Positions 16,436 to 25,680 of a DNA stretch of 64,000 bases are shown one piece after another. The stretch lies in contig NZ_SOHJ01000004.1 in NCBI RefSeq assembly GCF_004403185.1, positions 62,001-126,000 of the forward strand. Reading direction: 5' to 3'. The notes under the pieces were generated by a model. It was not told where the DNA came from, did no database searches, and saw nothing but the letters and a program-made list of their open reading frames with translations. Both the position numbers and the translations under genes were made by a program. Origin of the DNA: Cryobacterium suzukii (lineage in GTDB: Bacteria > Actinomycetota > Actinomycetes > Actinomycetales > Microbacteriaceae). How positions within the stretch are numbered: position 1 is the first letter of the stretch; every line of letters begins with the position of its first letter.

Positions 16436-17752
16436 CTATTTGCAGAGCAGTGCGACGGCTTCGACGTGGTGGGTATTGGGAAACAGGTCGAAAGCACGCA
16501 GGTTCTTCAGCTCATAACCCTGCTTCTGAAACAGCGCCACGTCACGGGCGAGCGCCACGGGGTCACAGGCCACATAGACGATTTGTTGTGGAGCGAGGGC
16601 GACCAGCTGGTCGACGACGGCCTTGCCGGCGCCGGAGCGCGGCGGGTCGAGCACCACCGTCGCGGCGGCGAGACGGGCCCGTTCGGCGGCATCCGCTTCG
16701 CGCAGCAGTCGTTGCAGAAAACGGTCGACCCGGTCGGCTTCGGCGGTCGCGCCGGCCCACTCCTTGAGGTTGCGAGCGGCGAAAGCAACCGCTTCGGAGT
16801 CGCTCTCTACCGAGGTGATGCGGGTCGTCGGGCCGAATTTATCGCCGACGGCCGCGGCGAGCAGGCCAACGCCGCCGTACAGGTCGAGGTTGGAGGCGCG
16901 CGGATCGAACACGCTCGGGTCGATGATGTCCTGCACCGCGTGGTACAGGGTGTCGGCGGCCATCGAGTGCACCTGCCAGAAGCCCGAGCGGTCCAGTTCG
17001 AACTCACGGTCGGCGACGATCTCGTGAATCAGACCGTGCGGCACCCGCTTGGGTTTGCCGTTCATATCTTTGGCTGAGACGAGCACCTGCACGTCGCCCT
17101 TGCTCGGCGCGACCAGGTCGATTTTCGCCGCGTTGTGAAACAGGGTGTCGAGCGGGGCACGAAGTTCGAGCTCGTGCTCGGCGAGCGGCAGGTCATCGAC
17201 CGGAATGACCCGGTGGCTGCGGGCTGCGTACGGGCCGATCGTTCCATCGGCTGCCACGTGCAGGCTCACCCTGGTGCGCCATCCGGTACCGTCCATCGCG
17301 TCGCCGGGGCTGGCTTTCGCACTGACCGCAACCGGCTCGACGATAACGTCAGTGTCGAGGCCGGCCATGCGCTGCAGCGCATCGGCGAGCACCTGGCGCT
17401 TGAGTTCGCGTTGAAAGCCGAGCTCGATGTGGCCAAATTCTGCGCCGCCGGCGCGGTCTTCGGGGGCGCGATCAACGGATGCCGCGCTCCAGATGTGCGG
17501 CTGGCGTTCGGGGGCTTCGTCGATGACGGTGACCGTTTCGGCGCGCCAGAAGCTCTTGTGGTTGGCCTCGGTGAGGCGGGCGCGCACCCGTTCGCCGGGG
17601 AGGGTGTCGCTGACGAAAATCACGCGACCCTCGTGGCGGGCGATGAAGATTCCGCCGTGCGCGACGTTGGTGATGTTCAGTTCAAGCTCGTCGCCGACGC
17701 TCGCCGAGGATGTCGGCTCGGAGGCCTGGGGCTGGTGACTCGAGTTGCTCAT
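16436..17752 (-). CDS. TrmA/RumA-family RNA (uracil-5-)-methyltransferase
   Basis: SAM-dependent enzyme that methylates C5 of a uridine in rRNA or tRNA. The 438-aa protein has an N-terminal TRAM RNA-binding domain (about residues 20-80, LNITNVAHGGIFIARHEGRV), then the methyltransferase fold: SGFWQVHSMAADTLYHAV near 255, SAM site LDLYGGVGLLAAAVG near 290, DPPRSGAGKAVVDQL near 370 and the catalytic Cys in VYVACDPVALARD near 395. The four-Cys Fe-S motif of RumA is not seen. Which uridine it modifies cannot be told. It is divergent from maf across 84 bp. Confidence 0.88.
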   Translation of the reverse strand: MSNSSHQPQASEPTSSASVGDELELNITNVAHGGIFIARHEGRVIFVSDTLPGERVRARLTEANHKSFWRAETVTVIDEAPERQPHIWSAASVDRAPEDRAGGAEFGHIELGFQRELKRQVLADALQRMAGLDTDVIVEPVAVSAKASPGDAMDGTGWRTRVSLHVAADGTIGPYAARSHRVIPVDDLPLAEHELELRAPLDTLFHNAAKIDLVAPSKGDVQVLVSAKDMNGKPKRVPHGLIHEIVADREFELDRSGFWQVHSMAADTLYHAVQDIIDPSVFDPRASNLDLYGGVGLLAAAVGDKFGPTTRITSVESDSEAVAFAARNLKEWAGATAEADRVDRFLQRLLREADAAERARLAAATVVLDPPRSGAGKAVVDQLVALAPQQIVYVACDPVALARDVALFQKQGYELKNLRAFDLFPNTHHVEAVALLCK

Positions 17753-17836
17753 CTAATGATGATCCCACACGGCCTCGCCGGCTTGCTCCTGCTGGCCTGC
17801 TTGAATGGATGCTCACCCTCTCGTTGATAGGACCGC

Positions 17837-18487
17837 ATGCGCCTCCACCTGGCTTCCACGTCTCCGGCCCGCCTCGCCCTGCTGCGCGCGGCCGGCATCG
17901 AACCCGTACTGATCAACCCCGACGTCGATGAGGCTCGGGTCGTCGCCGAGACCGAGGCCGCGGTGGGCTCGGTGCTGGAGCCGCGAGTACTCGTGGAGCT
18001 GCTGGCGCGCGCGAAAGCGGAGGCGGCGGTATCCGCTGCGCTGAAGGAACCGCTGACCGGGCTGCTGCTGGGCGGCGACTCGGTGTTCGTACTCGATGGC
18101 GTCATCTACGGCAAGCCGCACACCGCTGAGGCCGCGCGGGAACGCTGGGAGCGCCAGCGCGGGCGTACGGGAACGCTGTATTCGGGGCACTGGCTGATCG
18201 AGGTCGCCGACGGCGTGCCAGGCCGGGCGATCGGCGCGGTCGCGGTGGCCGAGGTGACGTTTGCCGATGATCTCGACGACGCCGAGCTCGACGCCTATAT
18301 CGCCACCGGGGAGCCTCTGTTCGTGGCAGGAGCGTTCACCATTGACAGCCTCGGCGCTCCTTTTATAACGAGCATCGTCGGTGATCCGTCAACCGTGGTG
18401 GGACTGTCGCTTCCGACGCTGCGACGGCTGGTGCGCGCTCTTGGGCACGAGTGGCCGGCCCTGTGGAATCGCCCCGGAGCGCTGTAA
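17837..18487 (+). CDS. maf: Maf-like nucleotide pyrophosphatase
   Basis: House-cleaning enzyme hydrolysing non-canonical or excess nucleoside triphosphates to monophosphates. The 216-aa protein begins with the family motif LASTSPARLALLRAAGI, has GDSVFVLDGVIYGKPHTAEAA near residue 76 with the catalytic Asp, and a late GAFTIDSLGAPFITSIVGDPSTVVGLSLP block near 164. The order carboxylase beta-epsilon-maf-carboxylase alpha is shared with M. tuberculosis, which supports the call. Here the two-component and methyltransferase genes separate maf from the epsilon gene. Confidence 0.92.
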   Translation: MRLHLASTSPARLALLRAAGIEPVLINPDVDEARVVAETEAAVGSVLEPRVLVELLARAKAEAAVSAALKEPLTGLLLGGDSVFVLDGVIYGKPHTAEAARERWERQRGRTGTLYSGHWLIEVADGVPGRAIGAVAVAEVTFADDLDDAELDAYIATGEPLFVAGAFTIDSLGAPFITSIVGDPSTVVGLSLPTLRRLVRALGHEWPALWNRPGAL

Positions 18488-18558
18488 TTGTAGGCATCCA
18501 CAAGAATCTGCCGGGTCTTTTTGTGGGACAGAACCAAAAAGGATGCGGCGGCGGGCAA

Positions 18559-18564
18559 TAGGCT
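18559..18564 (+). promoter_or_regulatory. -10 box TAGGCT, leaderless start of the carboxylase alpha gene
   Basis: TAGGCT ends 8 nt before the GTG at 18573 and only 2 nt before the GTG at 18567. The spacing expected for a transcript that starts at its start codon favours 18573. No Shine-Dalgarno is present. Confidence 0.5.
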
Positions 18565-18572
18565 AAGTGATT

Positions 18573-20345
18573 GTGTCACTCATAACGAAGGTCCTCATCG
18601 CCAACCGAGGCGAGATCGCCGTTCGGGTCATCCGTGCCGCGAAAGACAGTGGAATTCTCTCTGTCGCCGTCTACGCCGACCAGGATCGCGACTCCCTGCA
18701 CGCTCGTCTGGCCGATGAGGCGTACGGTCTCGACGGCACCACCGGCGCCGAAACGTACCTGGTCATCGACAAGATTCTCTCGATCGCCAGGCGGAGCGGC
18801 GCTGACGCCGTGCACCCCGGCTACGGCTTTCTGGCCGAGAACGCTGACTTTGCCCGCGCCGTGATCGGCGCCGGTCTGATCTGGATCGGGCCGTCGCCCG
18901 AAGCCATCGAGCAGCTCGGCGACAAGGTCTCTGCCCGCAAAATTGCCGAAAAGGTCAACGCCCCCATGGCGCCCGGCACGCTCAACCCCTGCAGCGACGC
19001 GGCCGAGGTACTCGCCTTCGTTGACGTGCACGGCCTTCCCGTGGCGATCAAGGCCGCCTTCGGCGGCGGCGGACGCGGCCTCAAGGTGGCCCGTACCCGC
19101 GACGAGGTCGCTGAAATGTTTGATTCGGCCACCCGGGAGGCCATCACAGCTTTCGGTCGCGGCGAATGCTTCGTCGAGAAGTACCTCGATTCCCCCCGCC
19201 ACGTGGAGACCCAGTGCCTCGCCGACATGCACGGCAACGTCGTCGTCGTGTCGACCCGTGACTGCTCACTGCAACGCCGGCACCAGAAGCTCGTCGAAGA
19301 AGCGCCGGCCCCGTTTCTCACTGACGCGCAGCGCGACGAAATGTACCGCGCCTCCAAGGCCATCCTCAAGGAGGTCGGCTACCTCGGTGCCGGTACCTGC
19401 GAGTTTCTCATCGGCCAGGACGGAACGGTGTCGTTCCTCGAGGTCAACACGCGACTGCAAGTGGAGCACACGGTCTCCGAAGAGGTCACCGGAATTGACC
19501 TGGTCCGCGAGCAGTTCCGCCTCGCCGAGGGGGGCGAGCTCACCTATGGCGACCCCGTCGCATCCGCTCACTCGTTTGAATTTCGTATCAACGGAGAGGA
19601 TGCCGGCCGTGGCTTTCTGCCAGCGCCCGGCCCGGTACACGTGTTCAAGCCCGCGGGCGGTCCCGGCGTGCGCGTCGACACCGGCGTACAGTCTGGCGAC
19701 GTGATCAGCGGATCATTCGACTCACTTCTGGCCAAGCTCATTGTCACCGGCGCGACCCGCGAGGAAGCCCTCGAGCGTTCGCGCCGGGCCCTCGACGAGT
19801 TTGAGGTGGCCGGCCTGCCCACCGTGCTGCCCTTTCACCGCAAGGTTGTGCGTGATCCCGCCTTCGCTCCGACCGATGGCAAGCCGTTCACCGTCTTCAC
19901 CCGCTGGATCGAGACCGAGTTTGAGAACGACATCGAACCGTGGAGCGGCAGCATGGAAGACGCCGTCGGCCAGCAGAAACGCCACAGCATCGTCGTCGAG
20001 GTAGAGGGGCGGCGCATCGAGGTCACCCTGCCCACCCGACTGTTGCCCGGCGGCGCCAGCGCCCGCTCGGTCGGCCCAGCCCCGAAGCGTCGCGGTGGCC
20101 TGCACTCCGTCGACACCGCCACCGGAGACGCCGTCAAGGCGCCGATGCAGGCGACCATCATCAAGTTGCTCGTCGCCGAAGGCGACACCGTCGTCAAGGG
20201 CGACCTGCTGCTCGTACTCGAGGCCATGAAGATGGAGCAGCCCCTCGTCGCCCACCGCGACGGCACCGTGGGTAGCGTCGCTGCCACCGTGGGCGAAACG
20301 GTCTCCTCCGGCAGCGTGCTGCTGACGGTCTCCGACGCCGCCTAA
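18573..20345 (+). CDS. Acyl-CoA carboxylase alpha chain: biotin carboxylase plus biotin carrier
   Basis: Carboxylates its own biotin with ATP and bicarbonate, then hands the carboxyl group to the beta subunit. About 590 aa: N-terminal biotin carboxylase ([20 protein letters not shown] at the start, [14 protein letters not shown] near 88, ATP-grasp glycine loop [12 protein letters not shown] near 165, [18 protein letters not shown] near 290), a linker, and a C-terminal biotinyl domain with the acceptor Lys in LEAMKMEQP about 40 residues from the end. AccA3 of M. tuberculosis has the same two-domain layout. GTG 18573 is chosen from the leaderless promoter; GTG 18567 would add two residues. Confidence 0.93.
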   Translation: MSLITKVLIANRGEIAVRVIRAAKDSGILSVAVYADQDRDSLHARLADEAYGLDGTTGAETYLVIDKILSIARRSGADAVHPGYGFLAENADFARAVIGAGLIWIGPSPEAIEQLGDKVSARKIAEKVNAPMAPGTLNPCSDAAEVLAFVDVHGLPVAIKAAFGGGGRGLKVARTRDEVAEMFDSATREAITAFGRGECFVEKYLDSPRHVETQCLADMHGNVVVVSTRDCSLQRRHQKLVEEAPAPFLTDAQRDEMYRASKAILKEVGYLGAGTCEFLIGQDGTVSFLEVNTRLQVEHTVSEEVTGIDLVREQFRLAEGGELTYGDPVASAHSFEFRINGEDAGRGFLPAPGPVHVFKPAGGPGVRVDTGVQSGDVISGSFDSLLAKLIVTGATREEALERSRRALDEFEVAGLPTVLPFHRKVVRDPAFAPTDGKPFTVFTRWIETEFENDIEPWSGSMEDAVGQQKRHSIVVEVEGRRIEVTLPTRLLPGGASARSVGPAPKRRGGLHSVDTATGDAVKAPMQATIIKLLVAEGDTVVKGDLLLVLEAMKMEQPLVAHRDGTVGSVAATVGETVSSGSVLLTVSDAA

Positions 20346-20713
20346 CCTTTCGCGCCGGCTCCTTGTTTTTCGAGACTGGGCCGCGGAAACCGGGTAATCC
20401 GCTCCTCGCTCAAACATTGCGATGTTGCGGGGCCCCGCGCGAAAAGCGTGCGCAGAGCCCCAACAACGCAAAACTCACAACCCCGCGGAAAACCCGGCCC
20501 CCACGGCTGCTCACAGGCATTGCCCCGCGTTCACCTGCGCGAGCTATCTGTGGAACCGGGTGGGGGCAGGGTATTCGCGGGGTGACGAGTTATGCCGGTT
20601 TCAGGAACGGATCCGAACGCCTTTCTCGGATTTGTTCCTGAAAACCGGCATTGTTCGAGCTGAGGAGCGGATGCCCTGCCCCCGACCCCGTCTACGAAAC
20701 CCTGCTGCGAGAG
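20346..20713. other. 368-bp gene-free stretch between convergent genes
   Basis: No coding frame is credible. Around 20432-20470 the GC-rich sequence can pair weakly (GTTGCGGGG with CCCCAAC). The main structure is the 60-nt hairpin at 20592-20651. It probably holds the transcript ends of the two convergent genes, although no T-run follows either hairpin. Confidence 0.4.
20592..20651. repeat. 60-nt near-perfect hairpin
   Basis: ATGCCGGTTTCAGGAAC (20592-20608) pairs with GTTCCTGAAAACCGGCAT (20634-20651) with one bulged base, and ATCCGA (20611-20616) pairs with TCGGAT (20626-20631) inside. There is no T-run, so it is not a classical terminator. It may be a REP-like element or a bidirectional transcription block. 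Confidence 0.85.
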
Positions 20714-22150
20714 CTAGAGGACGACGTGCATGGCGCGCGCGGCATCCGTTATGGAGCCGGTGAGCGAGGGGTAGACCGGGAAGGTGCGCGCGACCTCGTC
20801 GACGGTGAGCCGGTGTTCGACGGCCAGGGCGAGCGGGAAGATGAGCTCGCTGGCTTTCGGGGCCACGATGACGCCGCCGATGACCGTGCCGCTGCCGGTG
20901 CGGGCGAACAGCTTCACGAAGCCGTCCTTGATTCCCATCATTTTCGCCCGCGGGTTCGATGAAAGCGGCAGCTTGTAGATCTCGCCCTGGGCGAGTCCAT
21001 CTTCGATCTGCTTCTGGGTGTAGCCGACGGTGGCGATTTCGGGCTGGGTGAAGATGTTCGCGGCAACGTTGCGAATCTCGATCGGATTGACCGTGTCCCC
21101 CATGGCGTGGAATACCGCGGTGCGGCCCATCATGGACGCAACGGATGCCAGCGGAATCTCGGTCGTGCAGTCGCCGGCCGCGTAGATGTTTGGAATCGAG
21201 GTGCGTGCGACCCGGTTGACCTGGATATGTCCGGATTCGGTGACCTGCACGCCGGCCTGCTCGAGGCCGATGTTGGCGGTGTTGGGAATGGAGCCGACGG
21301 CGATGAGGCAGTGGCTGCCCTCGACCGTGCGTCCGTCTTCGAGCGCCGCAACGACGCCGGTCTTAGTGCGCTCGACCGAGGAAGCACGTGACTTGGAAAG
21401 CACCGTCATGCCGTTGCGCTTGAAGACGTTCTCGATGACGTTGGCGGCGTCGGCGTCTTCACCGGGCAGAACCTGATCACGACTGGAGATCAGAGTGACC
21501 TTCGCGCCGAGGGCGCGGTAGGCCGAGGCGAACTCGGCGCCGGTGACGCCAGAGCCCACCACGATGAGGTGTTCGGGAATGGCCTTGAGGTTGTAGAGCT
21601 GGGTCCAGGTGAGGATGCGGTCACCGTCTGGCAGCGCTGATGACAGCACGCGCGGGCTGGCGCCCACGGAGACGACGAGGGTGTCGGCGTCGATGCGGTC
21701 GAAGTCGGTGGCGGTTGAGTCGCCGGAGGTGGCGACGATGATGCCGGTGGTGCCATCGAGGCGGCCGTGGCCCTGCACGTAGCGCACCCCGGCGCGAATG
21801 AGGGTGGCCTTCATGTCTTCGGACTGCTGGCGGGCGAGGCCGAGCAGTCGTTTGTTCACGGCGGCCAGGTTGATGGCCACCTCGGGCCGCAGGGGCTTGC
21901 CGGTTTCGCCGCGCACGAAGAACTGCACACCGAGGTCGGTCGCCTCACCGATCGAGTTCGAGGCCTCGGCCGTGGCGATGAGGGACTTGGAGGGAACAAC
22001 ATCCGTTATCACGGCGGAACCGCCGACACCGACGCTTTCAATGAGGGTGACATCGGCACCCTGTTGTGCTCCGGCGATGGCCGCTTCGTATCCGCCGGGC
22101 CCACCGCCTAGTACTGCGATGCGCTGCTTGCGTTCGAACTCATAGGCCAT
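20714..22150 (-). CDS. LpdA-like NAD(P)H-quinone dehydrogenase (flavoprotein disulfide reductase fold)
   Basis: FAD-dependent pyridine nucleotide-disulfide oxidoreductase fold, about 478 aa. The FAD site is VLGGGPGGYEAAIAG; a second GxGxxG is HLIVVGSGVTGAEFASAY near residue 180; the FAD-pyrophosphate motif NIYAAGDCTTE lies near 306. The redox-active CxxxxC of dihydrolipoamide dehydrogenase is absent: the segment reads GVGGSAVITDVVPSKS. M. tuberculosis LpdA (Rv3303c) lacks the same residues and acts as an NAD(P)H quinone reductase, so that role is inferred. ATG 22150 is chosen; ATG 22159 and 22186 are in frame upstream. The gene is convergent with the carboxylase alpha gene. Confidence 0.85.
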   Translation of the reverse strand: MAYEFERKQRIAVLGGGPGGYEAAIAGAQQGADVTLIESVGVGGSAVITDVVPSKSLIATAEASNSIGEATDLGVQFFVRGETGKPLRPEVAINLAAVNKRLLGLARQQSEDMKATLIRAGVRYVQGHGRLDGTTGIIVATSGDSTATDFDRIDADTLVVSVGASPRVLSSALPDGDRILTWTQLYNLKAIPEHLIVVGSGVTGAEFASAYRALGAKVTLISSRDQVLPGEDADAANVIENVFKRNGMTVLSKSRASSVERTKTGVVAALEDGRTVEGSHCLIAVGSIPNTANIGLEQAGVQVTESGHIQVNRVARTSIPNIYAAGDCTTEIPLASVASMMGRTAVFHAMGDTVNPIEIRNVAANIFTQPEIATVGYTQKQIEDGLAQGEIYKLPLSSNPRAKMMGIKDGFVKLFARTGSGTVIGGVIVAPKASELIFPLALAVEHRLTVDEVARTFPVYPSLTGSITDAARAMHVVL

Positions 22151-22319
22151 GTACTCCATTCTCTCAAGGCGCGCAGCCCCCGCCAAACCGGTTTATCGAC
22201 CGTACAGCCCGCTTGTCCCCGTAAAAGAGCGAAATCGAGCCGAATGGTCGTCTTGGTGCCCTTTCGGCGCGCCGACGAGCAGAATTCGCTCAGAATCTCC
22301 GTGCCCAAGGTGAGGGTTC

Positions 22320-22325
22320 TAGAGT
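22320..22325 (+). promoter_or_regulatory. -10 box TAGAGT, leaderless start of the nucleoside phosphorylase gene
   Basis: TAGAGT ends 6 nt before the ATG at 22332 and no Shine-Dalgarno is present. The arrangement is the same as at the carboxylase beta gene. Confidence 0.5.
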
Positions 22326-22331
22326 AGTGAA

Positions 22332-23165
22332 ATGTTCACGAACGAGATCAACCCGTTAGACCTGCCCGAAACGGATCCGTTTGAGGCAGCGCAGTCGGCC
22401 GCCGCCGAGATCGCCGGCATCACGGGAGTTCCCCGGCACGACATCGCTCTAACGCTCGGCAGTGGCTGGGCCAGGGCCGCCGACCTGATCGGCGAGACCA
22501 CCCACACGGTGTCCGCCGCAGACATCACGGGGTTCAGCGCCCCCGCCCTCGCCGGCCATGCCGGCACCCTGCGCTCCATTCTGCTTCCCAGCGGCAAGCG
22601 CGCGCTCGTGATCGGCGCCCGCACGCACTACTACGAGGGCCACGGTGTCCGCCGGGTCGTGCACAGCGTGCGCACGGCGGCGGCGACCGGAGCAACGACG
22701 ATGATCCTGACCAACGGGGCCGGCGGCATCCGTGAATCGTGGACGCCGGGCACCCCGGTGCTCATCAGCGACCACATCAACCTGACCGGCGATTCTCCGG
22801 TCGAGGGCGCGAACTTTGTCGATTTGACCGACCTGTACTCGATGCGGCTGCGCGATCTCGCGCGCAGCATCGACCCAACGCTCGATGAGGGCGTGTACTG
22901 CCAGTTTCGCGGGCCTCACTACGAGACACCCGCCGAAGTTCAGATGGCCAAGGTGATCGGTGGCCAGATGGTGGGGATGTCTACCGCGCTCGAGGCCATC
23001 GCGGCCCGGCAGTCCGGAATGGAAGTGCTCGGCTTCTCGCTCATCACCAACCTCGCCGCCGGCATTCAGAAGACCCCACTCAGCCACGGCGAAGTCATTG
23101 AGGCCGGCGCGCTGGCCGAACCGGTGATCAGCGCACTCCTCGCTCGGATCGTGGCCGCGCTGTGA
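22332..23165 (+). CDS. Purine-nucleoside phosphorylase (trimeric, PNP-I)
   Basis: Splits inosine and guanosine (and deoxy forms) with phosphate in purine salvage. The 277-aa protein has the trimeric PNP pattern: LTLGSGWARAADLIG near residue 40, GHAGTLRSILLPSGKRALVIGARTHYYEGH near 77 with the phosphate-binding His, LTNGAGGIRESWTPGTPVLISDH near 122, FRGPHYETPAEVQM near 198, and GMSTALEAIAARQSGMEVLGFSLITNLAAG near 224. Its stop overlaps the phosphomannomutase start (GTGA), an order also seen in M. tuberculosis (Rv3307-Rv3308). Adenosine deaminase at 29224 is functionally related. Confidence 0.93.
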   Translation: MFTNEINPLDLPETDPFEAAQSAAAEIAGITGVPRHDIALTLGSGWARAADLIGETTHTVSAADITGFSAPALAGHAGTLRSILLPSGKRALVIGARTHYYEGHGVRRVVHSVRTAAATGATTMILTNGAGGIRESWTPGTPVLISDHINLTGDSPVEGANFVDLTDLYSMRLRDLARSIDPTLDEGVYCQFRGPHYETPAEVQMAKVIGGQMVGMSTALEAIAARQSGMEVLGFSLITNLAAGIQKTPLSHGEVIEAGALAEPVISALLARIVAAL

Positions 23166-25273
23166 CCGGCCCCGACCGCCCCGACGCGGCTCATCCCGAT
23201 AGCAACGACGAGCGGCCGACCGAGCGCACCGGCGGTCGCCATTCCGGCCCGCCAGCGGATGCCGCGCCGCCAGCCACTCCGGATGCCGCGCCGCAGGTCC
23301 CGCCGCCATCCACCCCGGATGCCGCGCCGCAGGCCCCCGACGCGGACACGGCTGATGAGATCCACACTCCAACCCGCGCCCTGCCGATAGTGCACGACCC
23401 TGACGACGCCTCCGAACCCACTGTCGCAATTTCGACGATCGTGCACAACAGCGATGATGACGGCTCCGAACCGACCGTTGCCATTTCGACGATCACGTCC
23501 GACGGCGCGTCGAGCAGTGACGACGAGCTCGCGACCGCGCCCGTCGCGCACGAGACACCGGAGACTCCGACCGATCGCACCGCCGCTCTGCTGCAGGCCG
23601 CTCGGGCCTGGCTGAACCAGGATCCAGACCCGGAGACGCAGGCGCAACTTCGCGCTTTGATCAACGCCGTCGACGACGGCGATACCGCTGCCCTGTCCAA
23701 TCTGCACTCGCGGTTCGACACCCGGCTCGCGTTCGGCACGGCCGGGCTGCGCGGCGAGATCTCCGCCGGACCGAACCGCATGAACCGCGTGCTGGTCTCC
23801 CAGGCCGCTGCCGGCCTCGCCACCTACCTGCGCCGGCGTGCCGCCCCCGGCGTCACGCCGTCGGTGGTCATCGGCTACGACGGACGCAAGAACTCCCAGG
23901 TCTTCGCGACCGACACGGCGGCGATCATGGCCGGAGCGGGGGTGCGCGCCATCCTCTTGCCGCGTCTGCTCCCGACTCCGGTGCTCGCCTTCGCGGTGCG
24001 GCATCTCGACGCGAGCTGCGGCGTGATGGTGACTGCCTCGCATAATCCTCCGAACGACAACGGCTACAAGGTGTACCTGGGCGGCGCGAACAATGGCGCG
24101 CAGATCGTCTCCCCCGACGACAAGGCCATCTCAGTGGAGATTCTGCGCGTGGCTGCCGATGAGCACGTGCCGCACCTGCCACGCGGAAGCTATGAAACCG
24201 CCGAGGAAGACGTCGTGCACGCTTACATCGCGGCGACGGCCGGCATCGCCCATACGCCCCGCGCGCAGGTGAACGCGGTGTACACAGCCATGCACGGCGT
24301 GGGTTGGGACACCACGCGTCGGGTGTTGGAGAAGGCCGGATTCGACCTGCCAACCCTCGTCGATGCCCAGATCGCGCCGGACGCTGCTTTTCCGACCGTT
24401 GCCTTTCCAAATCCGGAAGAACCCGGCGCCCTGGACCTTGCCTACGAGAGCGCGCGCGAGGTGGGCGCTGAGCTCATCATCGCCAACGATCCGGATGCCG
24501 ACCGCCTCGCCGTGGCAATACCTGACCTGTCCAGTGCGAGTGGGTACCGCCGACTCAGCGGCAACGAGGTCGGCGCGATTCTTGGTTGGCGGGCGGCCGC
24601 CATGGCTCCGGCGACCGATCCCGACGCTCTGCCCCCCGTCGAGGCCGGCACTCTGGCCTGCTCGATCGTGTCGTCGCCGGCGCTGCATGCCGTCGCGGAT
24701 GCCTACGGCCTGCGCTTCACAGAAACCCTCACCGGCTTCAAATGGGTGTCCCGGGTACCCAACCTGGTTTACGGGTTCGAAGAGGCGCTCGGCTATCTGG
24801 TCAACCCGGGTACCGTACGCGATAAGGATGGGATCTCAGCCGCAGTGGCGCTGCTCTCGCTGGTGAGCGACCTCAAGGCGGAGGGAACGACCCTCGCCCG
24901 CTATCTCGACCTGTTCAGCGAGAAATTCGGGCACTTCGCCTCTGGGCAGATCTCGGTGCGGGTTTCAGAAGTATCAACGATCGCTCTGGTCATGACGCGC
25001 CTGAGGGAATCCCCACCCACCCACGTCGGACGCATTCGCGTCGACGAAATCGATGACTTTCGGTGGGGGCTGGGCGCGCTGCCGCCGAGCGATGTGTTGC
25101 GCATCCGCTTGACCGACGGATCACGCGTGATGGTGCGCCCGAGCGGTACCGAGCCGAAACTCAAGGTGTACATCGACACCCGCTGCACGGTCGGAACCCT
25201 GGTGGAGCGTCGTTCCGCCGCGCAGGCCGCTCTCGACGAGCTCGATCGGGGAATGCGGGCGCTGATCGCGTAG
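23162..25273 (+). CDS. Phosphomannomutase/phosphoglucomutase with long disordered N-terminal extension
   Basis: Alpha-D-phosphohexomutase of 703 aa; the catalytic core begins near residue 138. Core motifs: FGTAGLRGEISAG near 191, the phosphoserine loop MVTASHNPPNDNGYKVY with Ser293, metal loop NDPDADRLAVA near 445, sugar loop GFEEALGYLVNPG near 537 and phosphate loop VRPSGTEPKLKVY near 656. The first 137 residues are unlike family members: rich in Pro, Ala, Asp and Thr, with repeated PDAAPQ/DAAP blocks and two copies of SEPTVAIST (84-92 and 102-110). They look disordered and could be a phosphorylation or protein-binding tail. The start overlaps the phosphorylase stop. M. tuberculosis pmmB occupies the same place. 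Confidence 0.9.
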   Translation: MTGPDRPDAAHPDSNDERPTERTGGRHSGPPADAAPPATPDAAPQVPPPSTPDAAPQAPDADTADEIHTPTRALPIVHDPDDASEPTVAISTIVHNSDDDGSEPTVAISTITSDGASSSDDELATAPVAHETPETPTDRTAALLQAARAWLNQDPDPETQAQLRALINAVDDGDTAALSNLHSRFDTRLAFGTAGLRGEISAGPNRMNRVLVSQAAAGLATYLRRRAAPGVTPSVVIGYDGRKNSQVFATDTAAIMAGAGVRAILLPRLLPTPVLAFAVRHLDASCGVMVTASHNPPNDNGYKVYLGGANNGAQIVSPDDKAISVEILRVAADEHVPHLPRGSYETAEEDVVHAYIAATAGIAHTPRAQVNAVYTAMHGVGWDTTRRVLEKAGFDLPTLVDAQIAPDAAFPTVAFPNPEEPGALDLAYESAREVGAELIIANDPDADRLAVAIPDLSSASGYRRLSGNEVGAILGWRAAAMAPATDPDALPPVEAGTLACSIVSSPALHAVADAYGLRFTETLTGFKWVSRVPNLVYGFEEALGYLVNPGTVRDKDGISAAVALLSLVSDLKAEGTTLARYLDLFSEKFGHFASGQISVRVSEVSTIALVMTRLRESPPTHVGRIRVDEIDDFRWGLGALPPSDVLRIRLTDGSRVMVRPSGTEPKLKVYIDTRCTVGTLVERRSAAQAALDELDRGMRALIA

Positions 25274-25290
25274 GTGGCGGCCTCCGCTTC

Positions 25291-25400
25291 GCCGAGCCGT
25301 GAGTTTCGTTGGCCGAGCCGTGAGTTTACGGCCAATTTTCGGGAAAAATGCGTCAAGACTCACGGCTCGGCGACCGCGAGGACCGGGAACTCACGGCTCG
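25291..25400. repeat. GCCGAGCCGTGAGTTT nested inverted repeat, copy A1
   Basis: Two direct copies of GCCGAGCCGTGAGTTT (25291-25306 and 25312-25327) are followed by two inverted copies, ACTCACGGCTCGGC (25358-25371) and AACTCACGGCTCG (25388-25400). The central loop (25328-25357) contains the less conserved GGCCAATTTTCGGG. The arms can fold as two nested stems. The same plan occurs at 26782, 38153 and 39232. Confidence 0.9.
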
Positions 25401-25531
25401 AGCGGATGGCGCGGGGCGGCGCGGCGCTCTCTCGAGAGTGGGTATATCCGCTCACGGAGTTGGCGCTGATCGGGCTGGTGGGGCTGGTGGGGCATCCGCT
25501 TGAATCGCCGACGGGGGCGGTCTGGACACGG

Positions 25532-25611
25532 GGGCCCATCCAATCGCCGGGCCCACCTTTCGACCGTGGGCCCAGGTTATAAACTGGGCCCACGGCTCGG
25601 GCCCGGGCCCC
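25532..25611. repeat. GGGCCC-type nested palindrome, copy 2
   Basis: GGGCCCA at 25532-25538 and GGGCCCA at 25549-25555 precede the large palindrome at 25566-25593 (GTGGGCCCAGG, TTATAA core, CTGGGCCCAC), followed by GGGCCCGGGCCCC near 25599-25611. It shares the core and flanks of copy 1. It lies between the mutase gene and a convergent membrane-protein gene, 120 bp after repeat A1. Confidence 0.88.
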
Positions 25612-25680
25612 GTCCGCGTCCCCGCCCCGCCCCGCCCGCGGCAGCAGTGGCGGCGGCAGCGATGGGGCTGGATGGCGGGG

